Shown here piece after piece: positions 18,139 through 26,633 of a DNA stretch of 64,000 bases (position 1 is its first letter; each line of letters begins with the position of its first letter). The position numbers were made by a program, and so were the translations under genes. Source of the DNA: JBBQYA01 sp031412335 (lineage in GTDB: Bacteria > Bacteroidota > Bacteroidia > Sphingobacteriales > Sphingobacteriaceae). The stretch covers positions 24,572 through 88,571 of the forward strand of contig JANOCT010000019.1 in assembly GCA_031412335.1 (NCBI GenBank), written 5' to 3'. Under the pieces are notes generated by a model, which had not been told where the DNA came from, searched no databases, and was given only the letters and a program-made list of their open reading frames with translations.

Positions 18139-18282
18139 TTATTCAGCTGTTGGTTCGTCTGTTGTAGGACGAGTCACAGGATTTTTAATTGACTTATCGG
18201 TCGCCATTTTTAATTTTTGTTTTCTTAAACGAGAAACAGTTTTGTTCATTCTGTCTTTACGTTTCAATCGGGTAACTGCCAT
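18139..18282 (-). CDS. Small basic protein conserved in Bacteroidota
   Basis: A 47-residue protein starting MAVTRLKRKDRMNKTVSRL, very rich in Lys and Arg in its first 30 residues and ending in a Thr/Pro/Glu tail. Short proteins beginning MAVTRLKRK are familiar to me as uncharacterised small genes in this phylum, so I take this start rather than an in-frame Met 20 codons upstream that would overlap tRNA-Cys. The charge suggests nucleic-acid or ribosome binding, but that is only inference. It lies 29 bases after tRNA-Cys on the same strand. Confidence 0.6.
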   Translation of the reverse strand: MAVTRLKRKDRMNKTVSRLRKQKLKMATDKSIKNPVTRPTTDEPTAE

Positions 18283-18311
18283 AATTTTTTTTATCGTTAA
18301 TACTATTGTGG

Positions 18312-18382
18312 AGGTCGAGAGCGGATTTGAACCGCTGTACAAGGTTTTGCAGACCTCTGCCTAACCACTCGGCCACTCGACC
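18312..18382 (-). tRNA. tRNA-Cys (GCA)
   Basis: On the minus strand a complete cloverleaf can be drawn. The acceptor stem is GGTCGAG with CTCGACC, the D arm is GCCGAGTGGTTAGGC, and the anticodon loop is CTGCAAA with anticodon GCA. The T arm is AGCGG-TTCAAAT-CCGCT, and the discriminator base is T, the known identity element of tRNA-Cys. CCA is not encoded. Confidence 0.96.
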
Positions 18383-18433
18383 TTTATTTTATTAGTTTGC
18401 AAATATAGTTTTTTTTATTTCAGAATTTAAAAT

Positions 18434-19207
18434 TTAATGTAATCTGCTTTTAAATTCTGAACATATAATTCCAGTTGCCATGGCAACATTTAAAGATTCT
18501 GCTTTACCAAACGATGGAATTTTAATCTGTTGTGTTACAAATTTTAATACTTCCAGGCTTATTCCTTTAGATTCATTACCTAAAACAATAAAACCAGATG
18601 AAGAAAGAGGATGATTATAAATTGATGTTCCATTTAAAGTTGCACCAAAAACTGAAATTGATTCAAGGTTATTATTGAATAATTCTTCGAGATTTGCATA
18701 AAAAACAGGAATGCGGAAAATAGAACCCATTGTAGCTTGAATAGTTTTAGTGTTAAAACAATCAACAGTATTAGAAGAACTAACTATTTGGGTTATACCA
18801 AACCAATCTGCCAATCTTATGATAGTTCCTAAATTTCCTGGATCTTGAATTTGATCAAGAACAAGAATTAAAGATTCTTTGGCTTGTTCGAATAAAATAG
18901 ATGGATTGAGTATTTGATTTTTTATTTTAACAACAGCCAAACCAAAACTTACATTTTGCAAACTACTTAACGTTGATAATTGATTTTCATTTACTATTTC
19001 TGTTGCAATTTTTTTAAATACATTTGGATAAAGAATTGAATAATGTTCCGCTGCGTTTTCTGTTAAAATTAATTGATCGATTTCAAAATCAGATGTCAGT
19101 AATTCATCCAGCATTTTTGCCCCTTCAACCAAAAATAGACCTTCTTTTTGGCGTACTTTTCGTTGCTGTAATGTTTTTATAAAATTTATCTGAGCTTTTG
19201 AAATCAT
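18434..19207 (-). CDS. TrmH/SpoU-family RNA 2'-O-methyltransferase
   Basis: A SPOUT methyltransferase of 257 residues from the chosen Met (MISKAQINF). An N-terminal substrate-binding domain (about 10-90; QKEGLFLVEGAKMLDELL) is followed by the SpoU catalytic domain. Motif 1 is LDQIQDPGNLGTIIRLADWFG near 117, motif 2 is GFIVLGNESKGIS near 203, and motif 3 is ESLNVAMATGII near 237. It probably methylates a guanosine ribose in 23S rRNA or a tRNA; the exact target is not decidable. A longer in-frame start exists upstream but would overlap the divergent tamL by about 80 bases, so the shorter start is preferred; it still overlaps tamL by 10 bases head to head. Confidence 0.9.
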   Translation of the reverse strand: MISKAQINFIKTLQQRKVRQKEGLFLVEGAKMLDELLTSDFEIDQLILTENAAEHYSILYPNVFKKIATEIVNENQLSTLSSLQNVSFGLAVVKIKNQILNPSILFEQAKESLILVLDQIQDPGNLGTIIRLADWFGITQIVSSSNTVDCFNTKTIQATMGSIFRIPVFYANLEELFNNNLESISVFGATLNGTSIYNHPLSSSGFIVLGNESKGISLEVLKFVTQQIKIPSFGKAESLNVAMATGIICSEFKSRLH

Positions 19208-21540
19208 ATAACGCTTCCAATTGTAATATCGCAATATTAGTAATTTTACTCTTGTTTGTTTTTTATTCTTGCTCACCTACCCGCAGAATTCCGGCTGATA
19301 AAGCTTTAGTTACAAAAGTTAAAATTTCCGGTATTGAATCAGAACTAAAGGACGAAGCTTTTACCTACATTAGGCAAAAACCAAATAAGAAAATATTATT
19401 TGTTTTTCGATTTTATCTTGGAGTGTATAATTTATTTGATAGAGGCAAACAGACTAAATTTAAGCGTGATGTAAAAGAAAAAGTTGGAGAAGAGCCAGTT
19501 ATTTTCGATTCGGTACTCACCGATTTCTCTGCAAGGCAAGTGAATGACTTTTTGAAAAATAAGGGTTATTTTAATTCAATCGTAAAATATGACACGATTA
19601 TAAAAAATAAAAAAGCTTCAGTAGAATATCTGGTTGAAATGGGTACACCTTACACAATTAGAAACATTGCTTTTCTATATCCTGATAGTGCAATCAAATA
19701 TATTCTAGAACAAAACAAGAATGAAAGATTAATTAAAAGCGGTAATAAATATGATGCTGATATATTAAAACAAGAACAACAAAGGATTACAACTTTATTA
19801 AAAAACAGAGGCTATTTTGATTTTTTACGGCAATTTATTGTTTACAACATTGATAGTAATTTAAAAAGTTACCAAGTAGATGTCAGGCAAAATATTCTTC
19901 CTTCTCCAGATTCTTTGGGGCATAGAATATTTAGTATCAGAGATAGCTACATTTCGGTTCAGGCAATTGATCCATATTTTCGCAAAAAATATGTAGAAGA
20001 TACCACATTAATTAACAATCAATTTTATTATCACGATCGCGAGCAACGATTTAATCCAATCATTTTCAAAAATATCCTTTTTCAAAAAGAAGGAGATATT
20101 TATAATCAAACCAATTCTGAACTTACATATTCTAGAATTTCTGATTTGGGTTCGTTCCGATCAACGCTAATTCGTTATCAAAAAGCTGAAGGGCCAGGTA
20201 ATGTTTTAGATATGTATATAGATGCCATACCTAGCAAGCGCGAATTTACGAATATAGGTGCAGAAGCAATTTTCAATTCCAATAATATTGGCGGAAGTGG
20301 AAATTTTACTTTTACGAATAGGAATGCATTTAAAGGAGCTGAAACTGTACAATTGACTTTAAAAGGAGCTTTTGAAGATCAAAGAAGAGTAAATCTTCCG
20401 ATAAGAAATGAGTCGGCTATAACCTTAAATATATTTTTGCCAAGATTATTAGTTCCCTCTTTTATCAAAAATTCGTATCGGTATGGTATACCAAAAACTC
20501 TTTTCACTGCAAGCTATACATTTGAAAACAGTAGTGATTACCGCAGAAGAATTTTCAATATTCTGGCTGGATATGAATGGACAGAAACTCGCAAAATTTC
20601 TCACAAACTATATTTATTGGATGTAAATTTAGTTCAAGCAAGTATTTCAGATAATTTAAGAAAACTATTTCAAGATGCCGGAAACATAGTTTTTCTTCGA
20701 AGTTTTGAACCACATTTATCCTTTGGAAGCCGATATATTTACACCTATAACAATCAAGTTTTTGGTGCAAAAAAAGATTTCATTTATTTCCGATTTATTT
20801 TAGATGTGGCAGGAAATTCTATTTATGCACTAAGAAAATCTTCAGGTTTGACGGATAATAAAAAAAATGAAAATGCTATAAACCTACCTTATTATCAATA
20901 TTTAAAACCCGAAATTGATTTCAGATTTACTTCTCCCCTTTCTGGTAGAAAATCTTTTGTTTATCGAATTAGTCCGGGTATTGGTCTGGCTTATGGAAAT
21001 TCGGAAGTTATGCCATTTGAAAAGCAGTTTTTTGTTGGTGGTAGTAATAGTATACGCGGATGGCGATCTAGAGAAATAGGCCCAGGAGGATATAATATTG
21101 CTGATGGAGATAGTACAGCTAATTTATTAAGATATAATAGATCTGGTGAATTGAAATTTGAAACCAATGTTGAATATCGTTTTGGTGTAATTAATAGTTT
21201 GTTTGGTGCCAAACTTAACGGTGCTACATTTATCGATGCTGGTAATGTTTGGTTTAGAAAAAGAGATAGTTCAAATACTGGATTAGAATACTTTGCTTGG
21301 AAAAGAGCCATTTCGGATCTTGCTTTGGCAACTGGTGCTGGACTTCGCTTTGATTATGGGTTTTTCATCTTCCGATTTGATGTTGGGTTAAAAATACGCG
21401 ATCCTCAATTTGAAGGATCGGATAAATGGGTGATTAAAAACTTTGGAAATCAAACGTTCAGAGATGATTATAAAACCAGAAATTCTGGCTTTACTTATTC
21501 ATTTCTAAATTACAACCTCGGTATTGGTTATCCATTCTAA
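19198..21540 (+). CDS. tamL: TamL-type outer membrane lipoprotein (BamA/TamA family)
   Basis: A 780-residue Omp85-superfamily protein. The N-terminus is a lipoprotein signal (LLLFVFYSC, Cys near 26), which marks the TamL lipoprotein variant of TamA known in Bacteroidota. POTRA-like repeats cover about 40-330 (RQVNDFLKNKGYFNSIVKYD and QQRITTLLKNRGYFDFL are two repeats). The C-terminal half is a beta-barrel containing FFVGGSNSIRGWRSREIGPGG and ending in a terminal Phe. It should help insert or assemble outer membrane proteins, usually with TamB, which is not next to it here. The start is a TTG inside the head-to-head overlap with the RNA methyltransferase gene; no better start precedes the lipobox. 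Confidence 0.88.
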   Translation: MKSYNASNCNIAILVILLLFVFYSCSPTRRIPADKALVTKVKISGIESELKDEAFTYIRQKPNKKILFVFRFYLGVYNLFDRGKQTKFKRDVKEKVGEEPVIFDSVLTDFSARQVNDFLKNKGYFNSIVKYDTIIKNKKASVEYLVEMGTPYTIRNIAFLYPDSAIKYILEQNKNERLIKSGNKYDADILKQEQQRITTLLKNRGYFDFLRQFIVYNIDSNLKSYQVDVRQNILPSPDSLGHRIFSIRDSYISVQAIDPYFRKKYVEDTTLINNQFYYHDREQRFNPIIFKNILFQKEGDIYNQTNSELTYSRISDLGSFRSTLIRYQKAEGPGNVLDMYIDAIPSKREFTNIGAEAIFNSNNIGGSGNFTFTNRNAFKGAETVQLTLKGAFEDQRRVNLPIRNESAITLNIFLPRLLVPSFIKNSYRYGIPKTLFTASYTFENSSDYRRRIFNILAGYEWTETRKISHKLYLLDVNLVQASISDNLRKLFQDAGNIVFLRSFEPHLSFGSRYIYTYNNQVFGAKKDFIYFRFILDVAGNSIYALRKSSGLTDNKKNENAINLPYYQYLKPEIDFRFTSPLSGRKSFVYRISPGIGLAYGNSEVMPFEKQFFVGGSNSIRGWRSREIGPGGYNIADGDSTANLLRYNRSGELKFETNVEYRFGVINSLFGAKLNGATFIDAGNVWFRKRDSSNTGLEYFAWKRAISDLALATGAGLRFDYGFFIFRFDVGLKIRDPQFEGSDKWVIKNFGNQTFRDDYKTRNSGFTYSFLNYNLGIGYPF

Positions 21541-22100
21541 TTGCCTATCAAGTTTTTAACTCCTGTTTTTAGTATTTCAATAAAAGTTGATAAATCTACT
21601 CCTTTGTAAAAAAAGTAAAATATAAATAGCGCAACTAATACATAAACAGCTACTTTTCGGATAGTTGCTGCAAAAATTATTATGCCAATAAAAATTACTA
21701 AAACCATATAAATCGGAAAATTCATTGCTTTAACTCCATTATTGGTTTTTCGTAAAATAATAAGTTTACTAACCTTGTTTTCTTTGTAGGTATGACTTAT
21801 TAAAAGCATCGAAGCATCAAGTTTTTCAAGATTAAACTGAGCGATTCCTTTTTTAAAGTTAATTTTTTCGATATAACCATTGATTACAAAAGAATATGGA
21901 CCTTCTATTTTTTCATAAATATTATTGTTGCTGTCTAATGCAGCTATTTCAATATTTTTTTGATTCTCTGCCGCACCCGAAACCTTAAAGTCGCGTATTA
22001 CAAACAGATCTCTAAAATTGAACGAATAGCTAAGAGGCTGTTGTTGAGCAAAAATGGAAGAACTTAATGCTAAGAACAAAATAATTGATAACTTTTTCAT
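21537..22100 (-). CDS. Hypothetical exported membrane-anchored protein
   Basis: A 187-residue protein with a signal peptide (1-18, cleavage before QQQPLSY), a probable beta-rich domain (about 20-125), and hydrophobic segments near 128-147 and 149-170. I do not recognise a family. The layout is signal peptide, soluble domain, then membrane hairpin. Its stop codon overlaps that of tamL (tail to tail, four bases), and it is divergent from the FG-GAP protein gene with 82 bases between start codons. Confidence 0.6.
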   Translation of the reverse strand: MKKLSIILFLALSSSIFAQQQPLSYSFNFRDLFVIRDFKVSGAAENQKNIEIAALDSNNNIYEKIEGPYSFVINGYIEKINFKKGIAQFNLEKLDASMLLISHTYKENKVSKLIILRKTNNGVKAMNFPIYMVLVIFIGIIIFAATIRKVAVYVLVALFIFYFFYKGVDLSTFIEILKTGVKNLIGN

Positions 22101-22182
22101 GCCCGAAAGTATTAATTATTCGCAGAAAGATAAATTTAACCCACTTTTAAAAAGTGTATATTTACGTTCCAAAATTTTCAAA

Positions 22183-24432
22183 ATGAAACATTTTTCCCTT
22201 TTTTTATTATCTATTTTTACTTTTTCTAATTTATTTTCACAACCAATAAATCAACCAGATTTTGTAAAAGACTTAACTATTCCAGTTGTAAGCGCTGGTT
22301 CTTTGTTAAAAAATCCATGGGGTGGCGGATTAAATATTCCCGAATTTTTTCCGATTGATTTAAATAATGATGGAATTAAAGATTTGCTTATTTATGATAA
22401 AGCAGTAAGCAAAGCCTTGACTTTTATTAATAACGGAACCGCAAACGCCATTGATTATGTTTATCAACCAAAATATGAAAAATCATTTAGTATTATTTAC
22501 AATTGGGTTATTTTAAAAGATTACGATGGGGATGGAAAAATTGATCTATTTACTACTGATGCATTAAATGTTGGTATTGCAGTTTATAAAAATGTTTCGA
22601 CAAGCACAGCAGATTTAAGATTCGAATTAGCAATTGATTTAATTAATTATGTTGCTTTTGGTAATAACAATAACATATTTGCTAACCAATATGAATACCC
22701 TTCCATTTTAGATTTAGATGATGATGGAGATTTGGATATTTTAAGTTTCAGCTCATCAGGTGATCAGGTTATTTTTTATAAAAACAACTCGATGGAAACC
22801 TATAATTCAAGTGATTCGTTAAATAAATTTGTAGTTGGATCATATTGCTGGGGTAGATTTAAAGAAAATTCAAACACTTGTTTAGCAGCCTTAACTGCTT
22901 GTCCATCACTAGTTGGAAATCCAGACAGCGCAGAATTGATTAATTATGTTGCGTCGCAGCAAGCTAGAACCTTACATTCCGGCTCAACTGTATTAGCTTT
23001 TAATGCGAATGGAGATTCTGCTGTTGATATGTTGATTGGAGATATTGGATGTAATTCCATGTATTTACTACTAAATGGCGGCGAAAGTGATCAAGCATTG
23101 ATGACCAATGTAATTTACAACTGGCCTCCTGCACACCCAATCAATATTCCTGTATTTCCAGCGGCTTTTAGTTTAGATGTAAATAATGATAATTTAAATG
23201 ATTTGGTAATTGCGCCAAATGTTCCAAATTCTTCTGAAAATTATCGTGGTGTTTGGTTATATTTAAATACGGGGACAGAATCTGCACCTGAGTTTACATT
23301 TACTACTGATCAGTTTTTATCAGATCAAATGCTTGATTTTGGAGAAGGTGCTAATCCAGCACTTTTTGATTATGATAATAATGGAGTAAAAGATATTGTA
23401 GTTGGCAACTATGGTTATTCTGCCGGTGGTGGAAATTATACAGGTGGCATCGCAGTTTTGCATAACAACGGAACTAATACCAATCCAAGTTATGAATTGG
23501 TAAATAGAAATTACGCCGATGTAAATTCATTTAATGTTACTGGTATTGCTCCTTCTACTGCAGATTTAGATGCTGATGGAGATATAGATATGATATTGGG
23601 CGAAAGTCAAGGAACATTTATTTATCTTCAAAATCAGGCTGGGCCATTAAATATTCCAAACCTTACATTATCGGCAGCAAATTTTCAAGGCATTGATGTC
23701 AGCACGTTTAGTGTTCCAAACTTGTTTGATTTTGATTTAGATGGTAAACTTGATTTACTTGCTGGTTTTAATGGTTCTAATGGTGGCAAATCATATGTTA
23801 AATTTTATAAAAATGTAGGTACAAATTCTTCACCTCAGTTTGTACTACAAAAAGATACGCTTGGCAATATTTTAATTAATCAACAATATATTCCAAAAGG
23901 ATATACCTCTGTTGCAATTGCTGACATGAATGGCGATTTGACTCGTGAGCTTTTAATGGCTGATAATTCTGGATTAATCAGGATTTATGCTATCAATGAA
24001 AATGATTTGAACGGAACATTCCAATATTTATATACCATAGACCCAGAAATGGGAAGAAGAATAAATATGTTAGTAGGTGATATTAATAATGATGGTCAAC
24101 AAGATTTAATTATTGGAAGTTATGCTGGTGGTTTATGTATTTTACGACAAGATAACACTAGCGGAATAGCAAACCAATCTTTAGATCTTCCGGTTTTAGT
24201 GTATCCAAATCCAGCATATGATTTTATTTCTATTCAATTAAAAGTAGAAAATGTTAATATAAGTACACAAGTTAAAATAACCGATTTACTTGGAAGAGAA
24301 ATTTATAATTCTCTGTTTTCTAATGCAGATGTTTTACAAATTCCAGTTTCTGGAATAAATAACGGTGTTTATTTAGTTACCATAAAGAACGGAAACAAGC
24401 AAAGCACTAAAAAAATAGTGATTCGGCGTTAA
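22183..24432 (+). CDS. Secreted FG-GAP/VCBS repeat protein with T9SS sorting domain
   Basis: From the preferred Met (MKHFSLFLLS) the protein has 749 residues. The signal peptide ends near NLFSQP (about 20). The body is a run of FG-GAP/VCBS-type repeats, each with an Asp-rich calcium-binding loop such as DLNNDGIKDLLIYD, DYDGDGKIDLF, DLDDDGDLDILSF, DYDNNGVKDIVVG, DLDADGDIDMILG and DINNDGQQDLIIG, consistent with a beta-propeller. The last 80 or so residues form a T9SS domain with VYPNPAYDFISI and a GVYLVTIKNG end. It is a cell-surface or released protein of unknown ligand. An in-frame Met 43 codons upstream is rejected because it would precede a normal signal peptide. Confidence 0.9.
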   Translation: MKHFSLFLLSIFTFSNLFSQPINQPDFVKDLTIPVVSAGSLLKNPWGGGLNIPEFFPIDLNNDGIKDLLIYDKAVSKALTFINNGTANAIDYVYQPKYEKSFSIIYNWVILKDYDGDGKIDLFTTDALNVGIAVYKNVSTSTADLRFELAIDLINYVAFGNNNNIFANQYEYPSILDLDDDGDLDILSFSSSGDQVIFYKNNSMETYNSSDSLNKFVVGSYCWGRFKENSNTCLAALTACPSLVGNPDSAELINYVASQQARTLHSGSTVLAFNANGDSAVDMLIGDIGCNSMYLLLNGGESDQALMTNVIYNWPPAHPINIPVFPAAFSLDVNNDNLNDLVIAPNVPNSSENYRGVWLYLNTGTESAPEFTFTTDQFLSDQMLDFGEGANPALFDYDNNGVKDIVVGNYGYSAGGGNYTGGIAVLHNNGTNTNPSYELVNRNYADVNSFNVTGIAPSTADLDADGDIDMILGESQGTFIYLQNQAGPLNIPNLTLSAANFQGIDVSTFSVPNLFDFDLDGKLDLLAGFNGSNGGKSYVKFYKNVGTNSSPQFVLQKDTLGNILINQQYIPKGYTSVAIADMNGDLTRELLMADNSGLIRIYAINENDLNGTFQYLYTIDPEMGRRINMLVGDINNDGQQDLIIGSYAGGLCILRQDNTSGIANQSLDLPVLVYPNPAYDFISIQLKVENVNISTQVKITDLLGREIYNSLFSNADVLQIPVSGINNGVYLVTIKNGNKQSTKKIVIRR

Positions 24433-25544
24433 AAAGGGTTTTTGAATTTTGGATTATTGACAAATGTGGTGTCTGAAAAAACTTTAAGAAATTCAAGAAT
24501 TTGTTTTTTCTGAGCATTAAACTCTACCTGATTCTTAGAAATTAGAACACCTCCATTTAACTGTTGATCGTCTTTTAAGAAACTATTTAAATTTTTACTT
24601 GGCTTCATTTCCAACATGTAAAAATTCAAAACCTCGTCTAGTGTTTTGAAACGACCATCGTGCATATATGGTGCTGTTAATTGGATGTTTCTTAAAGTTG
24701 GAATTTTAAATTTTCCATCATCTTCCGCTTTGCCAGTTATTGCTCCTAAACCTGTTCCATCAGTAAATTCTACTAAACCATTATCATCGAATGCATTAGT
24801 AGTTCCTAAATGTGTTTCATGGCAATGAAAACATTCTGCTTTCTCAGTTGAAAATAAACGATATCCTTGTATTTGATCAGGAGTAAAACCTGCAATAAAA
24901 TACGCTTCATCCAGATTGGTTTTTTTAGCTGCATTTAAAAACACATCCCATTTAGAATTTCCAGAAATTAATGTTCGTTCAAATTGTGCTACTGCTTTTG
25001 CAATATTTTCTATTGTAACTTTTTCTGAACCGAATGCATTAAAAAAGCGCTTTGGATAATCAGCATGATTCTGCAATTTCAACACAACGTTTTCTGCAGT
25101 TTCGTGCATTTCAATAGAACTTGTAATTGGAATAATTGCTTGTTGTTCTAACGTATTTGCTCTGCCATCCCAGAAAAAGCTTTTGGAAAATCCCATATTG
25201 ATTAATGGCATCGCATTGATAATTCCAGGTGCGCCGTTTACTCCAAGGCTAAATGCTCTATCATCTGCAAATGAATTTGCAATGTTATGACAACTTGCAC
25301 AAGACATAGTACCATCACTCGAAAGTATTTTATCATAAAAAAGCATTCGACCAAGTTCTACTCCTTTTTCGGTGAGTGGATTGTCTGCTGGTATGTTTTT
25401 GAAAAAATCAGAAGAAGAAAAACCTTCTGGAATGTTCGGTATGAATGGTTTATTATCTGGAGCTAAAACAATTGGATCTGGTTCGCATGCTTGCATTAGA
25501 AAAATGCTTAGGCTTAAAATAAAAACGATTAATAAAACTTTCAT
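24429..25544 (-). CDS. Di-heme cytochrome c peroxidase-family lipoprotein (MauG/MbnH-like)
   Basis: A 371-residue lipoprotein (lipobox FLMQAC, Cys20) with two heme-binding CxxCH motifs, CASCH at 82-86 and CFHCH at 238-242, the standard arrangement of bacterial di-heme peroxidases. PTLRNIQLTAPYMHDGRF near 282 is the conserved C-terminal block. Some members reduce H2O2; the MauG and MbnH branches instead oxidise side chains of a partner protein. The gene next door (two bases upstream, same strand) encodes an MbnP-like protein, so the MbnH role is the more likely one. It overlaps the convergent FG-GAP gene by four bases at the stops. Confidence 0.9.
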   Translation of the reverse strand: MKVLLIVFILSLSIFLMQACEPDPIVLAPDNKPFIPNIPEGFSSSDFFKNIPADNPLTEKGVELGRMLFYDKILSSDGTMSCASCHNIANSFADDRAFSLGVNGAPGIINAMPLINMGFSKSFFWDGRANTLEQQAIIPITSSIEMHETAENVVLKLQNHADYPKRFFNAFGSEKVTIENIAKAVAQFERTLISGNSKWDVFLNAAKKTNLDEAYFIAGFTPDQIQGYRLFSTEKAECFHCHETHLGTTNAFDDNGLVEFTDGTGLGAITGKAEDDGKFKIPTLRNIQLTAPYMHDGRFKTLDEVLNFYMLEMKPSKNLNSFLKDDQQLNGGVLISKNQVEFNAQKKQILEFLKVFSDTTFVNNPKFKNPF

Positions 25545-25546
25545 AG

Positions 25547-26284
25547 TTAGTTTTTAGTCACGCCTGTAAATGTGAAAACGTCTTTTACATTTTGCGAAAA
25601 TACCGTTTGTAAGCTATCATTCTCCATAATGCTCCCTAATTTTTTGTCGATTATTACCGAGTTAGGACTTTTAAAAAATTCATCAATATTCAAATTGAAA
25701 AATAATTCATTTGTTGACGAGCCAACTTTTATATCTATCGGAAAGGTAAATTTAGCCTGATTTGGATTTTTACCTAAGTGCACATTGTATGGACCTTTTA
25801 GACCATTATAATCATAATTACCTTCCAGTTGGCAAAAATGATACCCGCCACCATTGGTTAGTGGCCATTCGAAATTATTAAAAACATCTTCGTTTGGTAA
25901 CATACCTGTTTTGTTTCTAGCAGGATCAACCCCAAAATAAAAAGTGATTTCTGAATAGTTGCCATTGGGTATTTTATTAAGGTAAATTTCTGCATTTGGA
26001 CTTTTAAACATATCAATAAAATTTGCAGATTGAGTTTCTACAATTGTTCCATCTGAGTTTTTTAATGTTATAGCAGAAATTAAATAATGCATTTTAGTAA
26101 TGCTGAATTTTTCGCCATTAGCTCCATTATATAGCTCTTTGGTATCGCTGAATGATTTTTGATTAATTGAATGTGCGATACCAATTTTAACATCTGATGT
26201 TTCTTCGTTTGTAATCACAGGATCTGGTTTGCAACCTTGAATAGCAAATAAAGCGATGATAATTATGGCGGCAATGTATTTCAT
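25547..26284 (-). CDS. MbnP-like periplasmic or outer-membrane lipoprotein
   Basis: A 245-residue lipoprotein from Met at 26284 (lipobox FAIQGC, Cys18). It has the MbnP-family pattern: ITKMHYLISAITLKNSDG, then IPNGNYSEITFYFGVDPARNKTG, then FNNFEWPLTNGGGYHFCQLEG and NVHLGKNPNQ. In methanotrophs MbnP is a copper-binding partner whose Trp is converted to kynurenine by the di-heme enzyme MbnH; copper-repressed CorA-type proteins are related. Here it is directly followed by the di-heme gene (two-base gap), which strongly suggests a functional pair. Candidate modified Trp: the one in FEWPLTNGG. The start is chosen for the signal peptide. Confidence 0.82.
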   Translation of the reverse strand: MKYIAAIIIIALFAIQGCKPDPVITNEETSDVKIGIAHSINQKSFSDTKELYNGANGEKFSITKMHYLISAITLKNSDGTIVETQSANFIDMFKSPNAEIYLNKIPNGNYSEITFYFGVDPARNKTGMLPNEDVFNNFEWPLTNGGGYHFCQLEGNYDYNGLKGPYNVHLGKNPNQAKFTFPIDIKVGSSTNELFFNLNIDEFFKSPNSVIIDKKLGSIMENDSLQTVFSQNVKDVFTFTGVTKN

Positions 26285-26399
26285 ACTACAGTAAACGTGA
26301 GTGATTGGCAATTAGTTTTCCCTAATCTGAATACTAAAGTAGTTAAAAGGAATAAATGGCAACTGTTTTGAATTTATTATTTATAAAAATACTTTAAAC

Positions 26400-26579
26400 A
26401 TGAATATTCTTACTTCCTCAAAAAATCTACTTTTTCTATTTTTAATAAGTTTTACCATATTATTTTCTTCATGTGAATTAGTTGGCGATATATTTGAAGC
26501 CGGAATTGGAGTTGGTGTATTTGCCGTTTTAGGCATTCTGGTATTAGCAGGATGGTTAATAATGAGAATGAGAAAATAA
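26400..26579 (+). CDS. Small lipoprotein with C-terminal membrane segment
   Basis: A 59-residue protein. A signal sequence ends in the lipobox LFSSC (Cys25), followed by ELVGDIFEAGIGVGVF and a hydrophobic segment ending WLIMRMRK. I recall small proteins with this CE-VGDIF pattern from many Bacteroidota genomes, often given misleading enzyme names; the true function is unknown. It lies 54 bases before the AsmA-like gene on the same strand and may be transcribed with it. Confidence 0.7.
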   Translation: MNILTSSKNLLFLFLISFTILFSSCELVGDIFEAGIGVGVFAVLGILVLAGWLIMRMRK

Positions 26580-26633
26580 ATACTTCATACAATCTAATTC
26601 CCGGATTGAGTAATTTTTTTCTAAATAACTTAC

